42,006 bases of DNA from Actinobacillus sp. Lineage in GTDB: Bacteria; Pseudomonadota; Gammaproteobacteria; Enterobacterales; Pasteurellaceae. The stretch covers positions 1-42,006 of the forward strand of contig JAHHQX010000016.1 in the NCBI GenBank assembly GCA_020026155.1. Direction: 5' to 3'. The position numbers and the translations under genes are program-made. The notes below the pieces were generated by a model. It saw nothing but the letters and a program-made list of their open reading frames with translations, was not told the DNA's origin and did no database searches. This document shows positions 8,701-14,069 of the stretch, piece by piece (within the stretch, counting starts at the first letter, position 1; every line of letters begins with the position of its first letter).

Positions 8701-9193
8701 AAATGCGGTGAAAGCGTTACAAAGTGGGAAAGAACCGACATTAAATGAATTGACAGGTAACCAAAGTGAAATTGATTTAGGAATGCCAGCATTAATCCCT
8801 AAAGAATATTTGGGTGATGTAAATATGCGGTTATCTTTCTACAAACGTATTGCGAGTGCCGAAAGTGCTACAGAACTTGATGAACTAAAAGTTGAATTGA
8901 TCGATCGTTTTGGATTATTGCCAGAACCTGTGAAGAACTTATTCAATATTGCTTTATTGCGTTTGCAAAGTAAGGACATGGGGATTAAACGGATTCAGAT
9001 GAATGATAAAGGCGGTTTTATTGAGTTTTATCCGAATGCTGATCTTGATCCGATGAAGTTCCTCGCACTGATTCAGCAAGCCCCTAAAGTATATCGATTT
9101 GATGGGCAAACAAAATTCCGCTTTACGCAAGATTTTGAAAATCGGGAGGCCCGTTTGCGATTTATCCAAGATCTCCTTGCTGCACTCAAATAG
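5765..9193 (+). CDS. mfd: Transcription-repair coupling factor Mfd
   Basis: An ATP-dependent DNA translocase that pushes RNA polymerase off DNA lesions and recruits UvrA. The 1142-residue protein has the normal length and layout: N-terminal UvrB-like module with FPDWETLPYDNFSPH and LSHGEYALRGGLLDLFPMG; a CarD-like RNA polymerase interaction domain around residues 475-545 (LKIGQPVVHLEQGIGRYQG); superfamily 2 helicase motifs, with Walker A GDVGFGKTEVA near 626 and the DEEH box near 727; LTATPIPRTL; a second RecA lobe with VCSTIIETGIDIP and QLRGRVGRS; and the C-terminal UvrA-masking domain. The ribosome binding site is weak (AAAAAAG). No defect is visible. Confidence 0.97.
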   Translation: MNYFKFPLPQTAADHKILGNALRGADSFAIAAASQMHKGVICVVTPDTQTALQLHKVLETLVTIPIVLFPDWETLPYDNFSPHQDIISHRLSALYFLRTAKTGIFILPINTLMQRLAPPEFLQQNVFLVKKGEQLDFTKLCQQLAKAGYRAVDQVLSHGEYALRGGLLDLFPMGSDVPYRLDFFDDEVDSIRIFDVDSQRTSQEIDEIRLLPAHEFPSNDQGIETFRLNFRQNFPEIRRDPEHIYQQVSKGTLVAGIEYWQPLFFDHMASFFDYLPANTLFINWMDNQEKGELFYQDAEKRYESRRVDPMRPLLPPSALWLSMETINKQLKQYPVLSFKQEKVLRQSVKQQNLPVATVPDITLQAQSKQPLRELSDFLDNFKGRVVFIAESAGRRETLLELLAPLKLGLKQITDLEKLTEKYSLWISPLEYSFIIENDEPIAFICESALLGAKVQNRHRKSMSVNPDTLIRNLAELKIGQPVVHLEQGIGRYQGLVFMENAGISSEFLMLEYANNAKLYVPVANLHLISRYVGGNEEHAPLHKLGSDNWAKARAKAIEKIRDVAAELLDVYAQRELKKGFAFEYDREAFQQFSASFPFEETDDQKRAIDAVISDMAQAKAMDRLICGDVGFGKTEVAIRAAFLAVMNHKQVAVLVPTTLLAKQHYETFRDRFADLPINVAMLSRFNSGKAEKQILADLAEGKVDILVGTHKVLQEDVKFKDLGLLIIDEEHRFGVRQKETIKALRANVDILTLTATPIPRTLNMAMNGIRDLSIISTPPARRLTVKTFVREKDDNLIREAILREIMRGGQVYYLHNDVASIENCAEEVAKLVPEARVIVGHGQMHKRELERVMTDFHHQRFNILVCSTIIETGIDIPTANTIIIERADKFGLAQLHQLRGRVGRSHHQAYAYMLTPPPKLMSTDARKRLEALESLDTLGAGFLLATQDLEIRGAGELLGDEQSGQIESIGFGLYMDLLENAVKALQSGKEPTLNELTGNQSEIDLGMPALIPKEYLGDVNMRLSFYKRIASAESATELDELKVELIDRFGLLPEPVKNLFNIALLRLQSKDMGIKRIQMNDKGGFIEFYPNADLDPMKFLALIQQAPKVYRFDGQTKFRFTQDFENREARLRFIQDLLAALK

Positions 9194-9232
9194 TACATAA
9201 ATTTTGGAGAAAATTGAGGCGTGTTTGTAAAG

Positions 9233-9258
9233 AAAAAGGACGGTTTGCCGTCCTTTTT
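9233..9258. terminator. Bidirectional terminator between mfd and queE
   Basis: Stem AAAAAGGACGG / CCGTCCTTTTT with loop TTTG. The A-run on the left and T-run on the right serve both converging transcripts: mfd from the left and queCDE from the right. Confidence 0.92.
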
Positions 9259-9260
9259 TA

Positions 9261-9899
9261 TTATTCAATGCCGACTAATTTATGAGTTTGTAAACTCAAA
9301 AGCCATGGCATTTCAGGATGGTTTTGATTGAGTTTGCCGAGATAACTTAATGTTTGATGTAAATTCATTTCACCCTCGTTATCGCAAGGGGAAAGAAAAT
9401 AAAAACGTGCAGGAATATTGGCACGAATAAATTCACAAAATTGCACAAATTTCTCTGGGTTATCTTTATCATCCACCACGATGCGCACTTCATCAGCATG
9501 CGAAAGACATTGTTTTGCATACATTTTTGCATATTGTGCTTTTGGGCTTGTTGCAATGTAATCAATTTCAGCGGGAACTTCCTGTAAACCATTGGTTTCA
9601 ATGGCAAGAAAGTAGCCACGTTTTTTAAGGGCTTGTAAGATAATGTCAATGTTTGGTACAACCGCGGGTTCACCGCCTGTTACGATAATATTTTTAGCAT
9701 TAAACGCCTCAATTTTCGTTAAAATTTCTGACATTGTCATGCTTTGATATTCTTCGTATGGCGTATCACACCAGGTACAACGGAGATTACACTTGCCAAA
9801 ACGCAAGAAAATTGCAGGCATACCACAATTTGCGCCTTCGCCTTGTAAGCTCTCAAAGATCTCTACGATCGCATAGCTTGGATCCACTAAATTCTGCAT
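9261..9899 (-). CDS. queE: 7-carboxy-7-deazaguanine synthase QueE
   Basis: A radical-SAM enzyme that converts 6-carboxytetrahydropterin to 7-carboxy-7-deazaguanine in queuosine synthesis. The three cluster cysteines are C37, C41 and C44 in CNLRCTWC, and the SAM-binding GGEP is at residues 75-78. The N-terminal IFESLQGEG motif typical of QueE is present. Length is 212 residues. Its ATG overlaps the queD stop (TAATG), indicating coupled translation. It is the last gene of the queC-queD-queE operon and ends at a shared terminator. The coding sequence carries an inverted copy of the repeated GGCGT element at 9704-9727. Confidence 0.95.
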   Translation of the reverse strand: MQNLVDPSYAIVEIFESLQGEGANCGMPAIFLRFGKCNLRCTWCDTPYEEYQSMTMSEILTKIEAFNAKNIIVTGGEPAVVPNIDIILQALKKRGYFLAIETNGLQEVPAEIDYIATSPKAQYAKMYAKQCLSHADEVRIVVDDKDNPEKFVQFCEFIRANIPARFYFLSPCDNEGEMNLHQTLSYLGKLNQNHPEMPWLLSLQTHKLVGIE

Positions 9900-10327
9900 T
9901 AATCCTCACGATATTCACAAAAAGAAGTTGGGGTTTCCCAAAGGCGAATCGCACTGATCGGAAGTTGGCTATGTTGTTTTAATTGGGTAAACATAAAATG
10001 GGCCATATTTTCTGCTGTACTGCGACACGGAAGGGCAAATGTTTTTGAATTGAGCTCTTGGAGTAAGCGCGCAATTTTTTGCTCGCGTTCGCTGTTTTCA
10101 TCGTAAATAAATGCATGATCCATATGATCGAGCAATAAACCTTTTACAACCGTTTTCACTTCGCTAAAGTCTGCGACCATACCTGATTTTGGTCCATATT
10201 GTACCAGATCACCGCTTAATTCGACTTGCAATTTATAAGTATGACCGTGTAGATTTTTGCATTTACCATCATGACCATCTAAAAGATGAGCCATATCAAA
10301 ACTAAATTCTTTACTAATTCTAAACAT
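9899..10327 (-). CDS. queD: 6-carboxy-5,6,7,8-tetrahydropterin synthase QueD
   Basis: A homologue of 6-pyruvoyl-tetrahydropterin synthase that turns dihydroneopterin triphosphate into 6-carboxytetrahydropterin, the second step to queuosine. Zinc-binding histidines are H14 and the LHGH pair (H27, H29); C23 in GKCKNLHGH is the catalytic cysteine. I start at the ATG at 10327, seven bases after AAGGA. An in-frame TTG one codon earlier is less likely. The product is 142 residues. It sits 10 bases behind queC and overlaps queE. Confidence 0.94.
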   Translation of the reverse strand: MFRISKEFSFDMAHLLDGHDGKCKNLHGHTYKLQVELSGDLVQYGPKSGMVADFSEVKTVVKGLLLDHMDHAFIYDENSEREQKIARLLQELNSKTFALPCRSTAENMAHFMFTQLKQHSQLPISAIRLWETPTSFCEYRED

Positions 10328-10337
10328 CAATCATTCC

Positions 10338-11006
10338 TTATTTTTTACTTGCAAGATATTCTGCTAAGCCTTTTTCACGTAATTTACAACTTGGGCATTC
10401 CCCACAACCACCCTCAACGCCCATATAGCAGGTATGAGTGTGATGGCGAACGTAGTCTAATTGTCCCAGTTCATCTGCCATTTGCCACGTTTGCGCTTTG
10501 GTTAAGTACATCAGTGGGGTGATAATGCGAAAATCATATGCCATCGCAAGATTTAATGTCACATTCATTGATTTAATAAACACATCACGACAATCTGGAT
10601 AGCCACTAAAATCGGTTTCACACACGCCCGTAATGATGTCGCTAATGCCTTGCCCTTTTGCATAGATTGCCGCATAGAGTAAGAATAATGCATTACGACC
10701 ATCAACAAAGGTATTCGGTAAACCATTATCACCTGTTTTGATTTCTTGTTCGCTCATTAAAGCATTATGGGTAATGGCTTTCATTAAACTGGTATCGATA
10801 AGCGTTTGTTTTACCCCAAGATCTTGGGCAATCCATTTGGCTTTTTCAAGTTCAATCGCATGACGTTGACCATAGGCAAAAGTCACGGTTTCGACATTTT
10901 CAACACCATAATCAGCAATCGCTTGTAATAAACAGGTGGTGGAGTCTTGTCCGCCAGAAAAAATGACTAATGCTTTACGATTATGGTTTGGATTTAAAAA
11001 ATTCAT
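10338..11006 (-). CDS. queC: 7-cyano-7-deazaguanine synthase QueC
   Basis: An ATP-dependent amidoligase-type enzyme that converts 7-carboxy-7-deazaguanine to preQ0. The PP-loop SGGQDS is at residues 17-22, and four zinc cysteines (C193, C201, C204, C207, within CGECPSC) lie near the C-terminus. Length is 222 residues. It is the first gene of queC-queD-queE. The start is preceded by ACTAGGA, which is also the end of the preQ1 riboswitch, so ribosome access should depend on preQ1. Confidence 0.95.
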   Translation of the reverse strand: MNFLNPNHNRKALVIFSGGQDSTTCLLQAIADYGVENVETVTFAYGQRHAIELEKAKWIAQDLGVKQTLIDTSLMKAITHNALMSEQEIKTGDNGLPNTFVDGRNALFLLYAAIYAKGQGISDIITGVCETDFSGYPDCRDVFIKSMNVTLNLAMAYDFRIITPLMYLTKAQTWQMADELGQLDYVRHHTHTCYMGVEGGCGECPSCKLREKGLAEYLASKK

Positions 11007-11012
11007 ATATTT

Positions 11013-11050
11013 TCCTAGTTTTTTAAAGTGGGAGGGTTGCGAACCACACG
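11013..11050 (-). promoter_or_regulatory. preQ1-I riboswitch upstream of queC
   Basis: Read on the minus strand, a short stem GUGG / CCAC encloses UUCGCAACCCUC and is followed by the A-rich tail AAAAAACUAGGA. This is the compact class I preQ1 aptamer: P1 stem, loop beginning UUC, and A-rich tail that forms the pseudoknot. The last bases of the tail (AGGA) are the queC Shine-Dalgarno. Ligand-stabilised pseudoknotting would therefore hide the ribosome binding site and repress the operon. The identity is from motif recognition only and was not scored against a covariance model. Confidence 0.85.
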
Positions 11051-11063
11051 GTTAAAGAAAAGT

Positions 11064-11069
11064 ATTGTA
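11064..11069 (-). promoter_or_regulatory. Possible -10 of the queCDE promoter
   Basis: On the minus strand TACAAT lies about 14 bases before the riboswitch aptamer. The only -35 candidate is TTGTAG, with a 19-base spacer, so the call is tentative. Confidence 0.4.
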
Positions 11070-11131
11070 GACGGATAAAAATAAATTACTACAAAAAAAT
11101 CGTAAGAAGTGGCATTATTGATACACTTAAT

Positions 11132-11140
11132 TGGTATAAT
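11132..11140 (+). promoter_or_regulatory. Extended -10 promoter of the YchJ-like gene
   Basis: TGGTATAAT, a consensus -10 (11135-11140) with the TG extension, lies about 62 bases ahead of the gene start. The -35 region is weak, as is common for extended -10 promoters. Confidence 0.55.
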
Positions 11141-11201
11141 TTTTTATTACGACGATATGTAAGAGATATCGTTATTTTTTGATAGTTCTGTGAGGAGTAT
11201 T

Positions 11202-11678
11202 ATGGGCGAAGCATGTCCCTGTCAGTCGGGAAAAACCTACCAAGATTGTTGCCAACCTTATCATCTAGGCGAAGATGCGCCAGATGCCGAAAGCTTAATG
11301 CGTTCCCGTTATAGTGCCTTTGTTTTAGGGAATATTGATTATATCGTAAAAACCACCTTTCCACGCCAACAATCCGCAATGGATATCGCAGCGCTAAAAA
11401 AATGGGCGCAGGAAAAACAGTGGCAAGGGCTTTGTGTATTAAAAGTGCAAGACGAATTTGCTAAAAATAAAAGTAGTGTCGAATTTGAAGCTTATTTTGC
11501 ACAAGACGGTGTTGATGAAATTCATCACGAAAAATCATTATTTATTCATCAAAATGGACGTATTTATTTTCTTGATCCTACATTAAATCTCCCTGGTGAG
11601 AAATCCCCTTGCGTTTGTGGAAGTGGACGAAAATTTAAACTCTGTTGTGGGAAATTATTGCAAGAGTTTTATTTGTAA
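11202..11678 (+). CDS. ychJ: YchJ-family SEC-C motif protein
   Basis: A small protein of the UPF0225/YchJ family with a zinc-binding SEC-C motif at each end: CPCQSGKTYQDCC near the N-terminus and CVCGSGRKFKLCC near the C-terminus, with an NTF2-like middle domain (SLMRSRYSAFVLGNIDYI). The function is not established; SEC-C motifs also occur in SecA, where they bind zinc and partner proteins. The start at 11202 is chosen because AGGAG lies directly upstream; an in-frame GTG at 11190 overlaps that site. Length is 158 residues. It has its own promoter and a probable terminator, so it seems monocistronic. Confidence 0.9.
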   Translation: MGEACPCQSGKTYQDCCQPYHLGEDAPDAESLMRSRYSAFVLGNIDYIVKTTFPRQQSAMDIAALKKWAQEKQWQGLCVLKVQDEFAKNKSSVEFEAYFAQDGVDEIHHEKSLFIHQNGRIYFLDPTLNLPGEKSPCVCGSGRKFKLCCGKLLQEFYL

Positions 11679-11706
11679 GTAACTGATTAGTCATAATAAA
11701 AGTTAT

Positions 11707-11768
11707 ACAATACATAGAATGACACCCTCAAGAAAGGTAATTATTTTTATGTATTGTTTTCTTTTTAT
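11707..11768 (+). terminator. Probable terminator of the YchJ-like gene
   Basis: ACAATACATA (11707-11716) pairs perfectly with TATGTATTGT (11748-11757) around a 31-base loop, followed by TTTCTTTTTATT. The loop is long, so confidence is moderate. Confidence 0.5.
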
Positions 11769-11784
11769 TCGATAAGCGTATAAT
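11754..11784 (+). promoter_or_regulatory. Probable promoter of the PIN/NYN gene
   Basis: A perfect TATAAT at 11779-11784 with TTGTTT at 11754-11759 (19-base spacer). The -10 lies 35 bases before the TTG start, predicting a start of transcription near 11791. Confidence 0.55.
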
Positions 11785-11814
11785 ACCTCTCTCTAATTAA
11801 CCCAAAAGAGAGGT
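11785..11814. promoter_or_regulatory. Inverted repeat including the RBS of the PIN/NYN gene
   Basis: ACCTCTCT (11785-11792) and AGAGAGGT (11807-11814) form a perfect 8-base inverted repeat 14 bases apart. The right arm is the Shine-Dalgarno of the TTG start at 11819. It begins right after the -10 box, so it could be an operator, or an RNA hairpin hiding the ribosome site if transcription starts a little upstream. Confidence 0.5.
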
Positions 11815-11818
11815 AAAT

Positions 11819-13120
11819 TTGAATTACGCATTTGTAGATTATGAGAATGTCGGCACATTAGATTCGCCAATTCTTAAGTCAGAAATAAATTGGAATGATT
11901 ATAGTAAAATCTTTGTTTATATTGGTGCAAAACAATGTAGTTTTACGTTTCCTGAGGAATGGGATGATTTAAGAAATGTCGATTTTATAAAGATTGCCGA
12001 TTGTGCAAAAAATAATTTAGACTTTCATATTGCTTTAGATCTCGGTCGTTTAGATGCGACTGTTGATAAAAGTATTGAGTTCCATATTCTTTCACAAGAT
12101 TATGGATATGAAGGTATTTGTAAAACATTGACCAAACATGGGCGTATAGCCAAAATTGCACTTTCCCCTAAGAACTCACCTTCCCCAACAGCAGAGACTC
12201 TTCTAAAACCTGCAAAGGCAAATGTTCCTGAACAGCCTATCGTCACGCCAAGACCCTATACAGCAAAGTATTCTGAGCAAACATATCTGCAACTAAAAGC
12301 ATTTTTGGATAAGTTTTTGTCTGATTTATCGTTGGATACAAACGAAGAACGTAAATTACGTTTTTATGATAATTTTATTGGTGGCTTAGTAAAATGTAAT
12401 CTTGCTAAGGAAGTTAATGGTGAAGTCGTATTAGATGGTGTCGAATTACCTGAAAGGGGAATAATAAAAACTATTGCTAATAATCAAAAGCCACCTGTTG
12501 AACCACAAAAATCGGCTAATATTGAGCGTGTGACTGTACCTGGAAACACAAATAAACCAGAGCCTTTTATTGTGGCAGATAAAAGTAACACTAGTGCATC
12601 AGAATTAAAGAATGTTTCAAAAGAAAATGTATCTGATAAAGTCTGTGATCCTACATGTCATAAAGAAGCGTTTTATTCATATTTAAAAATAGAACGGCAT
12701 TTTTTAGATATGGATAATAAGCCTACGAAAGTTGATACATTAATTAATACTGTACGTTGTTTTTTACGATCATTTATGTCCCAAGAATTTACGAAAGAAC
12801 AAGCGAAAGTATATACAGATTATTGCTTAATGATGTTTAAAAAGGAGGGGTTAGTACAACAAGAAAATAGTAAATTACAGTGGAGTAAATTATCGCAAAA
12901 ATTAGCTACCTATAATGAATATTGCGAATTCACCAAAAGAAAAAGTAATTATCCTAAAACGAAATTAGCATTAGGGAATAATATTGTTTCTGTCATTAAA
13001 AGTGTAGAGAAAAGTGAACGCCATAAATATATTGACTACATTTATGATCAACTTATTGGTGATGGAAAAATGAGTGTGTCTGATAATGGAACGCTTATTT
13101 GGCACAAAAATAAATTCTGA
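11819..13120 (+). CDS. PIN/NYN-domain protein, possible RNase
   Basis: A 433-residue protein whose first about 115 residues look like a PIN-like/NYN nuclease domain: VDYENVG (D7, N10), then NNLDFHIALDLG (D68, D74) and LSQDYGYEGI (D94), the expected metal-binding acidic positions. A Pro/Ser-rich linker (about 117-145) follows. Three segments then each run from helices into a short turn-and-strand end: about 150-210 (ending NGEVVLDG), 285-360 (ending NSKLQWSKL) and 375-433 (ending NGTLIWHK). They resemble repeated winged-helix modules, which is my inference. The start is TTG with AGAGAGG upstream. The RNA target and role are unknown; NYN proteins elsewhere cut or bind RNA. It has its own promoter and terminator and no evident partner gene. 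Confidence 0.75.
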   Translation: MNYAFVDYENVGTLDSPILKSEINWNDYSKIFVYIGAKQCSFTFPEEWDDLRNVDFIKIADCAKNNLDFHIALDLGRLDATVDKSIEFHILSQDYGYEGICKTLTKHGRIAKIALSPKNSPSPTAETLLKPAKANVPEQPIVTPRPYTAKYSEQTYLQLKAFLDKFLSDLSLDTNEERKLRFYDNFIGGLVKCNLAKEVNGEVVLDGVELPERGIIKTIANNQKPPVEPQKSANIERVTVPGNTNKPEPFIVADKSNTSASELKNVSKENVSDKVCDPTCHKEAFYSYLKIERHFLDMDNKPTKVDTLINTVRCFLRSFMSQEFTKEQAKVYTDYCLMMFKKEGLVQQENSKLQWSKLSQKLATYNEYCEFTKRKSNYPKTKLALGNNIVSVIKSVEKSERHKYIDYIYDQLIGDGKMSVSDNGTLIWHKNKF

Positions 13121-13124
13121 TAAT

Positions 13125-13152
13125 AAAAAAACCGCCATGAGGCGGTTTTTTA
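13125..13152. terminator. Bidirectional terminator between PIN/NYN and Nif3-like genes
   Basis: Stem AAAAAACCGCC / GGCGGTTTTTT with loop ATGA, flanked by A and T runs. It starts 5 bases after the plus-strand stop and ends at the minus-strand stop codon, serving both. Confidence 0.92.
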
Positions 13153-13908
13153 TTATGCTGGATTTGGGATATCTTTAAATTCGACATCTACATCGTAGTT
13201 TTCAGCGAGCCATTTACCGAGTGCCATAATGCCGTAGCGTTCGGTTGCGTGATGACCGCCTGCGTAGAAATGAATACCTTGTTCGCGAGCGGAGTGAATG
13301 GTGCGTTCGGATACTTCACCAGTGAGGTAAGCATCCATACCCTTTAATGCAGCAAGATCAATATAGTCTTGACCACCACCTGTACATAAACCAAGGCGCT
13401 TGATTTGCGTTGGGGCATGATCATGGCTAGTTAAAGGTGCTTGTCCCAATAAATTTTGTAAACGCATTTGTAATTCTGCTGGTGAAATCGGGGTATCAAA
13501 TTCCCCCCACATTGGAATGCTCGGTGTTTTATCTTCAAGAGGTTGCAGGGTATTTAAACCAAGTAACATAGCTAATTGTGCGTTATTACCTAACTCAGGA
13601 TGCACATCAAGAGGTAAATGGTAGGCGTAGAGATTGATGTCATGTTGCATTAACGTTTTAATGCGTTTACCTTTCATCCCAATAAGGCGTGGATCCTCAT
13701 TTTTCCAAAAATAACCGTGATGGACGATTATTGCATCGGCATTTTGGCTAACCGCATAATCAAGTAAGGCTTGGCAGCCCGTGACACCTGTAATAATTTT
13801 TTTTACGTCTTTTTTACCTTCGACTTGCAAACCATTTGGAGCATAGTCGCGAATAGCATTAATATCTAATTTTTGATTTAAAATCGTTTCAAGATGACGA
13901 TTATCCAT
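13153..13908 (-). CDS. Nif3-like dinuclear metal centre protein (YbgI family)
   Basis: A 251-residue member of the Nif3/YbgI family, sometimes annotated as GTP cyclohydrolase 1 type 2 homologue, although that activity is not established for this branch. The metal-site motifs are visible: HHGYFW (H63, H64), YHLPLDVHPELGNN, and the C-terminal GGHHATERYG. The substrate is unknown; the fold forms a ring-shaped hexamer with a two-metal site in each subunit in characterised relatives. The ATG is preceded by AAGGAAT. It appears monocistronic, divergent from ptrA and convergent with the PIN/NYN gene. Confidence 0.92.
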   Translation of the reverse strand: MDNRHLETILNQKLDINAIRDYAPNGLQVEGKKDVKKIITGVTGCQALLDYAVSQNADAIIVHHGYFWKNEDPRLIGMKGKRIKTLMQHDINLYAYHLPLDVHPELGNNAQLAMLLGLNTLQPLEDKTPSIPMWGEFDTPISPAELQMRLQNLLGQAPLTSHDHAPTQIKRLGLCTGGGQDYIDLAALKGMDAYLTGEVSERTIHSAREQGIHFYAGGHHATERYGIMALGKWLAENYDVDVEFKDIPNPA

Positions 13909-14008
13909 ATTCCTTATCCTTATAAAAAATAAAATAAATTTTTATGAAAAAGCCGGCGTATTCTCTTTATTTTACGCTAATTATGGTTAAAAAGCGGTAA
14001 TTAGTCTA

Positions 14009-14037
14009 TTGAATGGCTGAAAGATATTGATTATATT
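14009..14037 (+). promoter_or_regulatory. Promoter of ptrA
   Basis: TTGAAT (14009-14014) and TATATT (14032-14037) are separated by 17 bases, about 32 bases ahead of the start codon. Confidence 0.65.
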
Positions 14038-14069
14038 TTACAAGTTTTTTTCAGAGAAGGATGTAGAAA

